From positions 1-64,000 of the forward strand of contig CAWCLV010000007.1 of assembly GCA_963796485.1 (NCBI GenBank): a stretch of DNA of 64,000 bases, in the 5' to 3' direction. Below the pieces are notes generated by a model that saw nothing but the letters and a program-made list of their open reading frames with translations, ran no database searches and was not told the DNA's origin. The DNA comes from CAWCDJ01 sp963796485. Lineage in GTDB: Bacteria; Acidobacteriota; Terriglobia; Bryobacterales; Bryobacteraceae. Positions 1 through 8,701 of this stretch are shown piece after piece; positions within the stretch are counted from its first letter, which is position 1; every line of letters starts with the position of its first letter. The position numbers were made by a program, and so were the translations under genes.

Positions 1-1
1 G

Positions 2-232
2 GAATGCGCACCAGCAAGAATAGATCAAATACTTGACGGACTGAATGGTATCAACTGGACCCGCGGCACGCGTTGGGAAGGCGTATGTGGGAAGGTTCGA
101 CCGAACGGAGTATTCTCGACAGCGGGCGGCGTCAAAGATTCTGCCGGTGCCAGTTATCGGGCACTGGTGGACCCCACGAATCCGTTCTACTCGAAAGTCC
201 GTGACCTGGAGCAAAAGCACCAGGCGGTCTGA
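2..232 (+). CDS. C-terminal fragment of an unidentified protein (weak DGQHR/DndB-like resemblance)
   Basis: The reading frame is open from the window edge to a TGA at 230-232, giving 76 residues of a protein whose start lies outside the window. The fragment includes GINWTRGTRWEGVCGKV followed by a Gly/Ser/Ala-rich stretch and ends DLEQKHQAV. The 'I-x-W-x-R...W-x-G' spacing is reminiscent of the C-terminal end of DGQHR-domain proteins such as DndB, but this is a memory-based, weak resemblance. A strong hairpin follows the stop, as expected at a gene end. The function should be treated as unknown. Confidence 0.5.
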   Translation, partial: ECAPARIDQILDGLNGINWTRGTRWEGVCGKVRPNGVFSTAGGVKDSAGASYRALVDPTNPFYSKVRDLEQKHQAV

Positions 233-318
233 AAACCAGGGGAGGTCTAACTCGGATGGATCGGTATTGTGGCCGATCCATCCCTTTAAGAGACCGGCTT
301 ACTCTTGGTTTTTCTGAT
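231..318. terminator. Long nested hairpin after the first gene
   Basis: An 11-bp perfect stem (254-264 with 273-283, loop of 8) sits inside a second, interrupted pairing of GGTCT with AGACC and AAAACCA with TGGTTTT. The right end finishes in a T-run (TTGGTTTTTC). It directly follows the stop at 232, so it is most simply an intrinsic terminator of the upstream gene. The nested outer arms make it longer than usual. Confidence 0.55.
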
Positions 319-606
319 GATGCCTAACGCGATTTTCACACGTTTGCGCCTCGACCACGCGCCTGCCGTCCACTATCAAACGCCCATCATTGATAGGTGC
401 AGGTCTGATTTTTACGATTATTGATCTCCGCTGGGAATACAGTGTTGACGCGGCGAAAAGCGTTCGCATCCCCAATCCTTCCCTAACAGCGGATAAACGC
501 AGCCAATTCAGGATCTTGCGAGGGAAACTGTAGCAGCTACTGTAGCACCCGCGAAAACGAGGCGAAAATCGCTCCAGCGGATTGCCAGTAAGTGATTGAA
601 AAGGAA
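319..606. other. Gene-free stretch between the hairpin and tRNA-Asp
   Basis: No convincing coding frame is seen. Near 530-552 there is a short duplicated motif (ACTGTAGCA twice) containing the palindrome GTAGC-A-GCTAC. The stretch lies immediately 3' of the tRNA, the usual integration side for tRNA-targeting elements, but no integrase or duplicated tRNA 3' end is visible in the window. Confidence 0.4.
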
Positions 607-683
<77 letters not shown>

Positions 684-761
684 GCATTGTCACTCGGACA
701 TCCAAATGGTAGCATGGCCCCCTCCCCGTTCGCAAAAGGGACTCTCGCGGCGCAAGCTTGC

Positions 762-767
762 TACTTT
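762..767 (+). promoter_or_regulatory. -10 box (TACTTT), leaderless arrangement
   Basis: TACTTT ends 6 nt before the ATG at 774, so transcription would start at or next to the start codon. No Shine-Dalgarno is present. Confidence 0.45.
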
Positions 768-773
768 GAGAAC

Positions 774-2567
774 ATGAAGTTCCGTTTCGTGGCGTGCCTT
801 TTGGGCGCTCTCGCGACGCTTGCCTTCGCGGCCGATCCGAAGGCAACTCCCGAAGAAGCACGCAAATTCATCAATGACGCCGAGCAGAAGCTCATGGTCC
901 TCGGCGTGGACGCCAGCCGGGCCGACTGGGTCAAGTCTACATACATCATCGACGACACCGAGGCCCTCGCGGCCAAATTGGATGAGCGTGCCATCGCCGC
1001 CACCGTCGATTACGCCAAGCGGGCCACCCGCTTCGACGGACTCAAGCTGGACCCGGTCACCGCTCGCAAGCTCAAGCTGCTGAAGCTCTCGCTCACCATT
1101 GCCACTCCCTCCGACCCCAGGGAAAGCGAAGAACTCACCCGCATCGTCACCGGTATGGAAGGCGCTTACGGCAAAGGCAAATTCTGTCCCTCCGGGCCCG
1201 ATTCCTGCCAGGACCTGGAGCAACTCAGCAAGACCCTCGCCGAAAGCCGCAACCCCGATGAGCTACTGAAAGCCTGGACCGGCTGGCACGCGATCTCCCG
1301 GCCGATGCGCAACGATTTTATCCGCTACGTCGCACTCGCCAACAAAGGCGCAAGCCAGCTCGGCTTCAAGGACAACGGCGCGATGTGGCGATCCAAATAC
1401 GACATGGATCCCGACGCCTTCGCCCGCGAGCTCGACCGCCTCTGGGAACAGGTCAAGCCGCTCTACCTGGAGCTGCATGCCTATGTGCGGGCGAAGCTTC
1501 GGGCGAAATACGGCGACATCGTGCCGGCCAGCGGCCCCATCCCCGCCTACCTGCTGGGCAACATGTGGGCCCAGGATTGGGACAACATTTATCCGCTCGT
1601 CGAGCCCCCGAATGCCGATCCGGGCTACGACCTCACCAAGCTCCTCATGGCCCACAACACCGACTGGAAGCAGATGGTGAAGTACGGCGAGAACTTCTTC
1701 ATCTCGCTCGGGTTCGACCCCCTGCCCCAGACGTTTTGGGAACGGTCGCTCTTCCTGAAGCCGCGCGACCGCGATGTGGTGTGCCATGCCAGCGCCTGGG
1801 ACGTCGATAACGTGGACGACCTGCGCCTGAAGATGTGCATCCAGATCACCGGCGAGGACTTCCTGACCATCCACCACGAACTGGGCCACAACTTCTACCA
1901 GCGGGCCTACAGCAAGCAGCCGCCGCTTTTCCGCGACAGCGCCAACGATGGGTTCCACGAAGCGGTCGGGGACACCATCGCTCTTTCGATCACTCCCGAG
2001 TATCTCGTCAAGCTCGGCCTGCTGGATCGCGCGCCCGACACTTCCAAGGACATCGGGCTTCTCATGCACCGGGCGCTCGAAAAGATCGCGTTCCTTCCAT
2101 TCGGCCTCGTCATCGACCAGTGGCGCTGGAAGGTCTTCTCCGGCCAGATCCCTCCCGAGAAGTACAACGAGACCTGGTGGCAGCTCCGCGAGAAATACCA
2201 GGGGATCGCGCCTCCTCCGGGCCGCACGGAAGCGGATTTCGACCCCGGCGCCAAGTATCACGTCGCCGCGAACGTGCCGTACATGCGGTACTTCCTCGCC
2301 GACATTCTCCAGTTCCAGTTCCACCGCGCGCTTTCCCAGACCGCCGGATGTACCGGGCCGCTCAACCGTTGCTCGATCTTCGGCAATAAAGCCGCCGGAG
2401 AGCGGCTGAACTCGATGCTCGAAATGGGCGCGAGCCGGCCGTGGCAGGAAGCACTGGAAAAGATCGCGGGCACCCGCGAGATGGACGCCTCGGCGATTCG
2501 CGACTACTTCGCGCCGCTCGAAAAGTGGCTGAAAGAGCAGAACCGCGGCAACCCGGTCGGCTGGTAA
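774..2567 (+). CDS. M2-family peptidyl-dipeptidase (ACE-like), exported
   Basis: This is a 597-aa zinc metallopeptidase that should remove C-terminal dipeptides from peptides in the periplasm. The start at 774 gives a clear signal peptide (MKFRFVACLLGALATLAFAA). The zinc site is HHELGH with H368, E369 and H372, followed by the third ligand E396 in GFHEAVGD, the arrangement of the angiotensin-converting-enzyme family. The length fits a single-domain bacterial M2 enzyme. The open frame extends upstream to 606, but that part lies in the oppositely oriented tRNA-Asp. A TACTTT box 6 nt upstream of the ATG suggests a leaderless transcript. Confidence 0.93.
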   Translation: MKFRFVACLLGALATLAFAADPKATPEEARKFINDAEQKLMVLGVDASRADWVKSTYIIDDTEALAAKLDERAIAATVDYAKRATRFDGLKLDPVTARKLKLLKLSLTIATPSDPRESEELTRIVTGMEGAYGKGKFCPSGPDSCQDLEQLSKTLAESRNPDELLKAWTGWHAISRPMRNDFIRYVALANKGASQLGFKDNGAMWRSKYDMDPDAFARELDRLWEQVKPLYLELHAYVRAKLRAKYGDIVPASGPIPAYLLGNMWAQDWDNIYPLVEPPNADPGYDLTKLLMAHNTDWKQMVKYGENFFISLGFDPLPQTFWERSLFLKPRDRDVVCHASAWDVDNVDDLRLKMCIQITGEDFLTIHHELGHNFYQRAYSKQPPLFRDSANDGFHEAVGDTIALSITPEYLVKLGLLDRAPDTSKDIGLLMHRALEKIAFLPFGLVIDQWRWKVFSGQIPPEKYNETWWQLREKYQGIAPPPGRTEADFDPGAKYHVAANVPYMRYFLADILQFQFHRALSQTAGCTGPLNRCSIFGNKAAGERLNSMLEMGASRPWQEALEKIAGTREMDASAIRDYFAPLEKWLKEQNRGNPVGW

Positions 2568-2598
2568 ACTGTGCCACATTAGTCGGCGAACGCGCGGG

Positions 2599-4983
2599 CT
2601 ACGCTCCGGCTCTGACCCGGATCGCGACGGATTTCTTCCCCACGGTGGAGTGCGTCGCGGTCACGGTCACTATGCCGGAGCTTCTCTCTCGCGTTCGGAT
2701 CCAGACCGCGCCCGAGCCTCCGCTATCGGCCAGGTGAAATGGATTGTCGCCGACGATCACGCCCGGTCCGGCCACCTCGAATGCGACCTCGCCGCCCGCC
2801 ATCGGGCGCACCGCGCCGTAGCGGTCCAGCGTTTGGAAGACCAGCCGCGTGGCATCGGAACCATCGCCCACGAGTTCCTCATCATCGGCTGCCAGTGAGA
2901 ACTGGTCCCTGGTCCTGTCGGATGAGAACGATCTCGATACGGCCAGTTTGCCCTCCACGTAGCCGTCGATTCGCAGTTCGGGATCCCGCGTGCCGTCCAC
3001 AGTGAGATCGCAAAAAAACGGCGGGTATTGCAGATGGGGGAACCCGGCGCGGTCGGGGTGCGCCTCGGCGAACGGCTTGCCGTTCAGGAAAATCTCCAGG
3101 CGCTCGCAGTTCGAGAAAATCGCGGTCTTTGCGCCGGGACCGTGAGGCGCCTCCGCTCCGAAATCCCAGTAGAAATCAGGGACGATCACCGGGCGGATGC
3201 CGGGACTGACCTGCGCCTGGTAGAAAGCCGCGCCCAGTTTCGGAATCCGGAAGACGTCCGCCACCCCGGGACACTTCACCCCACGGTAGGAGTTCATCAG
3301 GCTGCCGTAATCGAAGGCGCACCAGGCGATAACGCCGGCGCAGCGCGGGTACGCCGCCGCCCGGTCGTGCGCCTGCGCGTGCCGCAGCGCTTGCGCCTGC
3401 TGTAGCGGCACGTCCGCCGCTTTCCGATACCTCGCGCCGAAGCCCTTGGCGGTCGCGTAATTGTATTGCCCCACCGTCTCCGCGAGCATGTACGGCACGC
3501 CGGGCACAGGCTCGCGAATCCCCACGCTGCCGTCGGGAGCGGCGTGGTAATCATCCAACGCGAAAACATCCTGGTGCCAGTCCCGGGTGGCCTGGGACGT
3601 CATCGAGCCGGAGGTCGGGCGGGAATCGTCCAGCGAACGGGCGAGTTCCCTGGTGCGCTTGTACAGGGCCGGGACGCTTGCCGATTCGTTGATCCGCACA
3701 CCCCAGATGACCACCGACGGGCGGTTCCGGTCGCGGCAGACCATGTCCCGCACGTCGCGGACGGCAAGGTCCTGCCATGCGGCATCGCCGAGGTACTGCC
3801 AGCCGGGAATCTCTTCCCAGACCATCAGCCCCAGTTCGTCGCACGCGTCCAGGAACGCTTCGGATTGCGGATAGTGGGAACAGCGCACGATGTTGCAGTG
3901 GAACTCGCGCCGCAGGATCTCCGCATCCCGCCGCATCACCCGGCGTGGCATCGCGCCTCCCACGTAAGGGAACAACTCGTGGCGGTTCAGTCCGAACAGC
4001 CGCGTGCGTTTGCCATTGAGAAAGAACCCGCCCACGTCGAAACGAGCCTCGCGGAAGCCGATCCGCACCCGATGATCGTGTACCGGCTTGCCCGCAATCG
4101 AAAGCGTCGTCACCACGTCGTAGAGCTTCGGAGAGCCGGGCTCCCACAGCGCAATCTCGCCGGGATTCGCTAACGTCAGCCGCACGTCCGTCTTGCCGGC
4201 GCTCTGGAATACCGCCTGATTCTGTGCGGATGCAATCACGCTGGAGCCGTCCAGCAACTCCGTCTTCACGACAACCGGCTGCTCCAGAGCGGCCGCCGAA
4301 TCGATCGAACAAGTCACCTCGACGCGGCGCCCCGGCCCCAGCACCTCGACGGGCTTCGCGAACACGTCATCGATGAAAACGCGCGGTACGGCATGGAGGC
4401 TCACATCGCGAACGATCCCGCCGGGTTCCAGATAGTCGATCGAACGCGGGCCCTCCGGCGATCCTTCCGGCGGCACGTTCTTCCATCGCGAATCGACCTC
4501 AACCGAGAGCACGTTCTCGCCGCCCGTGACCCACCCGGTGATCTCGTAGCGGAACGGCAGGTAACCGCCGAGATGTTCGGGCAGAGTGTGGCCGTTGATG
4601 GCAGGCGTGGCGCCGGTCATCACACCGTCGAACTGCACGAACACGCGCCGGTTCCGGAATTCCCGCGGCAGCGCGAACTGCTTGCGATAGAGCCACACGT
4701 CCTGCCATAGGGCGGCGTCCCAGTCCTGCCAGGATAGTTTCGCGACACAGTGCGGAAGGCTGATCCGGGCGAGGCCCTGCTCCTGGTTGCGCGCACCCCC
4801 GCCCGCCTGTTTACCGAACAGCCAGTTGTCGTTCAGGGAAAGACGGTAACGGGCAGCGCCCCTCCCTCCGGTCTGCGCGGCGGCGTCATGGAGCAGCGCT
4901 CCCAAGGCAATAGGGGCCAGTTTCGCCGCAGCGCAGGTTCGAACGAACCCTCTGCGCGACATGCCCTTCTTTTCGATGTTCAT
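2599..4983 (-). CDS. Glycoside hydrolase family 2 protein (beta-galactosidase-like), Tat-exported
   Basis: This 794-aa protein begins MNIEKKGMSRRGFVR, a twin-arginine signal followed by a short Ala-rich hydrophobic segment ending AAAQ, so it is probably exported folded. The body follows GH2 order: jelly-roll sugar-binding domain, immunoglobulin-like domain, then a TIM barrel from about residue 320 (LNGKRTRLFGLNRHELFP). The acid/base motif INE is at about residue 433 and a candidate nucleophile lies in MLAETVG near 505. The ATG at 4983 has GGAAGG close upstream and is preferred over a TTG 15 nt earlier. A small gene ends 15 nt before it, suggesting a two-gene operon. The substrate is not deducible. 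Confidence 0.9.
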   Translation of the reverse strand: MNIEKKGMSRRGFVRTCAAAKLAPIALGALLHDAAAQTGGRGAARYRLSLNDNWLFGKQAGGGARNQEQGLARISLPHCVAKLSWQDWDAALWQDVWLYRKQFALPREFRNRRVFVQFDGVMTGATPAINGHTLPEHLGGYLPFRYEITGWVTGGENVLSVEVDSRWKNVPPEGSPEGPRSIDYLEPGGIVRDVSLHAVPRVFIDDVFAKPVEVLGPGRRVEVTCSIDSAAALEQPVVVKTELLDGSSVIASAQNQAVFQSAGKTDVRLTLANPGEIALWEPGSPKLYDVVTTLSIAGKPVHDHRVRIGFREARFDVGGFFLNGKRTRLFGLNRHELFPYVGGAMPRRVMRRDAEILRREFHCNIVRCSHYPQSEAFLDACDELGLMVWEEIPGWQYLGDAAWQDLAVRDVRDMVCRDRNRPSVVIWGVRINESASVPALYKRTRELARSLDDSRPTSGSMTSQATRDWHQDVFALDDYHAAPDGSVGIREPVPGVPYMLAETVGQYNYATAKGFGARYRKAADVPLQQAQALRHAQAHDRAAAYPRCAGVIAWCAFDYGSLMNSYRGVKCPGVADVFRIPKLGAAFYQAQVSPGIRPVIVPDFYWDFGAEAPHGPGAKTAIFSNCERLEIFLNGKPFAEAHPDRAGFPHLQYPPFFCDLTVDGTRDPELRIDGYVEGKLAVSRSFSSDRTRDQFSLAADDEELVGDGSDATRLVFQTLDRYGAVRPMAGGEVAFEVAGPGVIVGDNPFHLADSGGSGAVWIRTRERSSGIVTVTATHSTVGKKSVAIRVRAGA

Positions 4984-4998
4984 GGGCCTTCCAAGCAA

Positions 4999-5244
4999 TC
5001 ACGAATAAAGCTCAGGGACCGCCGTTCCAGGGTGGTCCCGCACAACCTGTGCCTGCATGTCGCTGAAGAGACAGTCCATCGAATCGACAGTCCGTAGAAA
5101 GCTGAGGGCGGCCGTGCTGTTCGGGCCGTATACCCCCACCACCACGTTGCAGAGCTCTCGCATCCGGGCCCTCGTGCGGCGCAGTTCCACCGCAAGTTCA
5201 CGGTGCTCTTCAAGGGTAAGAGGGGATGAGTTTTCAGACGGCAT
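4999..5244 (-). CDS. Small hypothetical protein
   Basis: This is an 81-aa soluble protein with no signal peptide, rich in Arg and Glu in its N-terminal half (LTLEEHRELAVELRRTRARM), which looks helical. It lies 15 nt upstream of the GH2 gene on the same strand and starts with ATG. It shares a divergent intergenic region with the cyclophilin gene. I recognise no family. The evidence that it is real is its position and codon usage. Confidence 0.6.
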   Translation of the reverse strand: MPSENSSPLTLEEHRELAVELRRTRARMRELCNVVVGVYGPNSTAALSFLRTVDSMDCLFSDMQAQVVRDHPGTAVPELYS

Positions 5245-5352
5245 CGCCGCCCCGGATATTCATGAATTCCATGATAACGCCGCCATACCGGAAGCGTACT
5301 TTGCAGGACAAAGGAGCCGCGCGCGGCCGGGCCGGTCGCCGGTGCAAATTGC

Positions 5353-5358
5353 TACAAT
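5353..5358 (+). promoter_or_regulatory. -10 box (TACAAT), leaderless arrangement
   Basis: TACAAT is followed by 7 nt and the ATG at 5366. No Shine-Dalgarno is visible, so the mRNA probably begins at the start codon. Confidence 0.5.
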
Positions 5359-5365
5359 CTCATTG

Positions 5366-5854
5366 ATGCCTCAAGAGATCTACGCCTCATTCGACACCAC
5401 GGAAGGCAAGTTCAAAGCGCGGCTGTTCGCCGACAAGGCGCCCAAGACCGTCGAGAACTTTGTCGCCCTCGCGGACGGAACCAAGACGGGCAAGCCTTTT
5501 TACGACGGCACCGTCTTCCACCGCGTGATTCCGGATTTCATGATCCAGGGTGGCGATCCCGAAGGAAGCGGCCGCGGCGGTCCGGGCTACCGCTTCGCCG
5601 ACGAGTTCCATCCCGAACTGAAGCACACCAAGCCCGGCCTGCTCTCCATGGCCAATGCCGGCCCGAATACGAACGGAAGCCAGTTCTTCGTCACCGTCGC
5701 GCCGACGCCCTGGCTCGACAACCGCCATAGCATTTTCGGCGAGATCACCGAAGGCTACGACGTGGTGAAGAAGATCTCCGAATTGCCCCGCGGCGCGCAG
5801 GACCGCCCGGTAAAAGAGGTCAAGGTCAACTCCGTAAAAATCGAGAGGGTGTAG
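5366..5854 (+). CDS. Cyclophilin-type peptidyl-prolyl cis-trans isomerase
   Basis: This 162-aa single-domain cyclophilin catalyses proline isomerisation during protein folding. It has no signal peptide and is probably cytoplasmic. Recognisable motifs are FHRVIPDFMIQGGDP (active-site Arg and Phe), ANAGPNTNGSQFFVT and the C-terminal LDNRHSIFGEI. The size matches bacterial PpiB. The ATG at 5366 is preferred over the longer upstream frame because similarity begins there and a TACAAT box lies 7 nt before it. Confidence 0.95.
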   Translation: MPQEIYASFDTTEGKFKARLFADKAPKTVENFVALADGTKTGKPFYDGTVFHRVIPDFMIQGGDPEGSGRGGPGYRFADEFHPELKHTKPGLLSMANAGPNTNGSQFFVTVAPTPWLDNRHSIFGEITEGYDVVKKISELPRGAQDRPVKEVKVNSVKIERV

Positions 5855-5869
5855 GCCCACAGGCCACCC

Positions 5870-6451
5870 ATGAGACTGGCGATCTTCGGCGGGACTTTCG
5901 ATCCGATCCATGACGCCCATCTCGCGGTGGCACGCGAAGCTGCTGACCGGTTTCTGCTCGATCGCGTACTGTTCGTCCCGGCGGCGCGCCCGCCGCACAA
6001 GGCGGGCATCACGCACGCCCCTTACGAGCACCGCGTCCGCATGGCGGAACTGGCCTGCGCGGTGGATCCGCGGTTCGAGGTCTCACGCGTCGAAGAGGGA
6101 ACCGCCCGAAGTTACTCGATCGCCACCATCGAAAAAGTGCGCGCCGCGATTGACCCCGGCGATGAGTTGTTCTTCATCATCGGAGCCGACGCGTTTGCCG
6201 AGTTGCGCAGCTGGTATCGATGGCGGGATGTCGCGGACGCGGTCGGGTTCGTGGTGGTCAGCCGCCCCGGGAGCTCTTACGAGGCGCCCGAAGGGATTCG
6301 CCTCCACCGCCTCGATACCGTGAGCCTTCCGGTGTCTTCGTCGGGAATCCGGCAGGCGCTTGCGTCCGGCGAGCGGCCGGCCTCCGTCCCGTCGTCGGTC
6401 CTGGCGTACATTGTGGATCACGGACTCTACGGCTGCCGTGTCCACGCGTGA
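5870..6451 (+). CDS. nadD: Nicotinate-nucleotide adenylyltransferase
   Basis: This 193-aa enzyme transfers AMP from ATP to nicotinate mononucleotide in NAD biosynthesis. The nucleotidyltransferase signature GGTFDPIHDAHL is at residues 7-18 and the second motif SSSGIRQAL is near the C-terminus. FIIGADAFAELRSW is typical of NadD. It starts 15 nt after the cyclophilin gene and 14 nt before hemD, on the same strand. The often-seen partner rsfS is not adjacent. Confidence 0.95.
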   Translation: MRLAIFGGTFDPIHDAHLAVAREAADRFLLDRVLFVPAARPPHKAGITHAPYEHRVRMAELACAVDPRFEVSRVEEGTARSYSIATIEKVRAAIDPGDELFFIIGADAFAELRSWYRWRDVADAVGFVVVSRPGSSYEAPEGIRLHRLDTVSLPVSSSGIRQALASGERPASVPSSVLAYIVDHGLYGCRVHA

Positions 6452-6454
6452 CTG

Positions 6455-6460
6455 TAAAAT
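6455..6460 (+). promoter_or_regulatory. -10 box (TAAAAT) before hemD
   Basis: TAAAAT begins 3 nt after the nadD stop and ends 5 nt before the hemD ATG. No Shine-Dalgarno is visible. This is a candidate internal promoter giving a leaderless hemD mRNA. Confidence 0.4.
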
Positions 6461-6465
6461 CGAGT

Positions 6466-7266
6466 ATGCCATTCAACGGCCTTCGTGTACTGGCGTTTGA
6501 AAGCCGGCGCGCAGTGGAGATCGGGGAACTGATCCGCAAGCAGGGCGGAATTCCATTCGTCGCGCCATCCATGCGCGAGGTCCCGCTTTCCGGGAACGAC
6601 GCCGCGTACGAATTCGCCGAGCGGCTGTTCCGCGGGGAGTTCGACATGGTCATTTTCATGACCGGCGTCGGCACGCGCCAGCTCAGCCGGGTCCTGGCCG
6701 GCCGCTACCCCGAGTACGCCCTGGCCGACGCGCTCCGAAAGCTCACGGCCGTGGCCCGCGGTCCCAAGCCAGTCGCCGCCTTGCGCGAGATGGGAATTCT
6801 CCCCGCCATCACCGCCGGTGAGCCGAACACATGGCGCGAGATCCTCTCCGTCACCGAAGGGCGGCCGGAAAGAAGCATCGCCATCCAGGAGTATGGCCGG
6901 AGCAATCCGGAACTGGAGGCAGCCCTGCGCGCCCGCGGCGCCGAGGTGTTCCCGGTTCGGATTTACCAGTACGGCCTGCCGGAGGACACGGCCCCTTTGC
7001 GGGAGGCTGCGCGGCGCCTCGCGGAGGGCGAAGCCGACGTCGCGCTCTTCACCACCGCGGTGCAAATCGAGCACCTGGCCGGTGTGGCGCGGGACGCCGG
7101 AATGGAAGAGCAGGCGCTCGCCGGACTGCGGCGCTGCCGTGTCGGCTCGATCGGTACCACCACCACCGAAGCCCTGGAGCAGTTCGGCATCCACCCGGAT
7201 CTCAAGCCTTCCCATCCGAAGATGGGTCTTCTGGTGCGTGAAGCGGCCGAGTACACACCCGGCTAA
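6466..7266 (+). CDS. hemD: Uroporphyrinogen-III synthase
   Basis: This 266-aa protein should close and rearrange hydroxymethylbilane to uroporphyrinogen III in tetrapyrrole synthesis. It starts GLRVLAFESRRAVEIGELIRKQGG, the usual opening of the HemD fold, with MTGVGTR, VAALREMG, a central VRIYQYGLPED hinge, LFTTAVQIEHL and a final SIGTTTTEALEQFG segment. HemD is poorly conserved, so the call rests on these fold-level motifs together. The ATG at 6466 is preferred because the upstream frame lies inside nadD. No hemC or hemB is adjacent. Confidence 0.88.
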   Translation: MPFNGLRVLAFESRRAVEIGELIRKQGGIPFVAPSMREVPLSGNDAAYEFAERLFRGEFDMVIFMTGVGTRQLSRVLAGRYPEYALADALRKLTAVARGPKPVAALREMGILPAITAGEPNTWREILSVTEGRPERSIAIQEYGRSNPELEAALRARGAEVFPVRIYQYGLPEDTAPLREAARRLAEGEADVALFTTAVQIEHLAGVARDAGMEEQALAGLRRCRVGSIGTTTTEALEQFGIHPDLKPSHPKMGLLVREAAEYTPG

Positions 7267-7269
7267 ACT
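7264..7269 (+). promoter_or_regulatory. -10 box (TAAACT) before the ATP synthase genes
   Basis: TAAACT overlaps the hemD stop codon (TAA at 7264-7266) and is followed by 6 nt and the GTG at 7276. The same box and spacing occur before lpxB. Confidence 0.4.
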
Positions 7270-7275
7270 AGGATT

Positions 7276-7503
7276 GTGGGTTCGGGAAAAAAGCCTCTTT
7301 CGGTCATGGTCGGCGAGTATACGGCGCTGGCGTTCATGCTGCCCGCCGCCACGTTCGTGGGCTATCTTGCCGGCTACCTGCTGGATAAGGCTTTCGGCAC
7401 CCACTTTCTCTACATTCCATTCCTCATATTGGGAATCGTCGCCGGATTCGTGCAATTGATCCGGCAACTCCTGCGGGATACGCGGGACAATGACGGCTCC
7501 TGA
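7276..7503 (+). CDS. AtpZ/AtpI-family small membrane protein
   Basis: This 75-aa protein has two predicted membrane helices (about residues 15-33 and 43-61), with the Gly-rich motif GYLAGYLLDKAFGTH between them. That is the pattern of AtpZ/ATP synthase protein I-like proteins, which assist c-ring assembly or Mg2+ handling at F-type ATP synthase. It starts with GTG and overlaps the next gene by 14 nt, at the head of the F0 gene run. Confidence 0.82.
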   Translation: MGSGKKPLSVMVGEYTALAFMLPAATFVGYLAGYLLDKAFGTHFLYIPFLILGIVAGFVQLIRQLLRDTRDNDGS

Positions 7504-7891
7504 TACCGGTATGGCTCCTGACGACGGGTATTACGAACGCGCCCTGGAGCGCATCGCCGGCCTGATGTTCGGGTTCGGCTGCGCGGGCGCCATTGTGCTA
7601 TGGGCATGGCGCGGTTGGACGTGGGGCCTCGGGTTCGCGGTCGGCGCCCTCGCATCCTGGCTGAACTACCGGTGGCTGAAAAACGTGGTCGATACCCTGG
7701 CGGGACGCCGCCCAAAGAGCAAAAAACTCGTCATTTGGGCGGGACTCCGGTACCTCCTGCTCGGTGCGGGAGCCTATGTTATATTGAGATATTCACCAAT
7801 CAGTATCGCGGCCGCTTTGGCGGGTTTGTTCGTCTCGGCCGCTGCCGTAGTCATCGAGATCCTGATCGAACTGCTGTATGCACGAACATGA
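7490..7891 (+). CDS. ATP synthase subunit I-like membrane protein
   Basis: This 133-aa protein has four hydrophobic segments (from LMFGFGCAGAIVLWAW to VSAAAVVIEILIELL). Its position between the AtpZ-like gene and atpB, and the GFAVGALASWLNYRWL motif, match the ATP synthase I family (AtpI), an accessory assembly factor. It overlaps both neighbours by 14 nt, which implies translational coupling. The name rests mainly on context and topology. Confidence 0.78.
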   Translation: MTAPDTGMAPDDGYYERALERIAGLMFGFGCAGAIVLWAWRGWTWGLGFAVGALASWLNYRWLKNVVDTLAGRRPKSKKLVIWAGLRYLLLGAGAYVILRYSPISIAAALAGLFVSAAAVVIEILIELLYART

Positions 7892-8609
7892 ACTGAACCT
7901 CACACGAGTGTTCAACGACCATCTGGCCGGACTGGGCAATTGGGCGTTGGGCCTTGTCGGGATGCATCAGGAACCACGTCCGTGGGCCAATTTCATCGTA
8001 ATCGAACTCCTGGTTGCGCTTTTGATCGTGGTGGTTTTTGCGCTCCTGCGGCCGAGGCTTTCGGCCACAACGCCCGGGAAATTCCAGCACACCTTCGAGG
8101 TCCTGTACGAATTTGTCGACGGGCAGACCGAGGAGCAGGTGGGACACGGGGGAGGCCGCTATATGGGCTTCTTCGGGACGATTTTTATTTTCGTTCTATT
8201 CGCCAACCTGATCGGCATCGTGCCCGGTATGGAGTCCCCCACCATGGCGCCGGCCGTGCCGCTCGGATGCGCACTGGCGACGTTTCTCTACTACAACTTC
8301 GTGGGTATGCAGGCGCAAGGCGTCGGCAAATACCTGGTTCACTTCGCCGGTCCGATGCCCATCCTTGCGCCCCTCATGGTCCCTATCGAGGTCATCAGCC
8401 ACCTGGCGCGTCCCCTGTCTCTTACCATCCGTCTTTATGCCAATATGTACGCCGGAGAACAGGTCACCCTGGTATTCCTGAGCCTGACCTATTTTCTGGT
8501 TCCCGCGGTTTTTATGGGGCTGCACGTTTTCGTTTCGCTGCTGCAGGCCTACATTTTTATGCTCCTCACGATGATGTACGTCGCGGGAGCCGTCGCGCAC
8601 GACCATTAA
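7878..8609 (+). CDS. atpB: F0F1 ATP synthase subunit a
   Basis: This 243-aa polytopic membrane protein forms the ion half-channels of the F0 motor. The conserved helix carrying the essential arginine is visible as ISHLARPLSLTIRLYANMYAGEQ, where the Arg in the SLTIRLYAN motif faces the c-ring. The closing VSLLQAYIFMLLTMMYVAGA helix is also typical. The order atpI-atpB-atpE is standard, but no b, delta, alpha, gamma or beta subunit genes follow, so the operon is split. Confidence 0.96.
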   Translation: MHEHELNLTRVFNDHLAGLGNWALGLVGMHQEPRPWANFIVIELLVALLIVVVFALLRPRLSATTPGKFQHTFEVLYEFVDGQTEEQVGHGGGRYMGFFGTIFIFVLFANLIGIVPGMESPTMAPAVPLGCALATFLYYNFVGMQAQGVGKYLVHFAGPMPILAPLMVPIEVISHLARPLSLTIRLYANMYAGEQVTLVFLSLTYFLVPAVFMGLHVFVSLLQAYIFMLLTMMYVAGAVAHDH

Positions 8610-8701
8610 TACCGGCTTTTTGCCGCTCCTCCAGTGTGAGCCCGGCTGCAAGAGGATGACGGGGACCACCTCCTGGGAGCGATTTTATCGAGGAGAGTGA
8701 A

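Noticed and set aside
530..552. Short tandem ACTGTAGCA motif as a CRISPR or att core
   Set aside because: Only two units with a 3-4-nt gap; no array, integrase or second att copy is visible.
5057..5365. 103-residue upstream extension of the cyclophilin
   Set aside because: It is antisense to the small minus-strand gene, and cyclophilin similarity starts at 5366.
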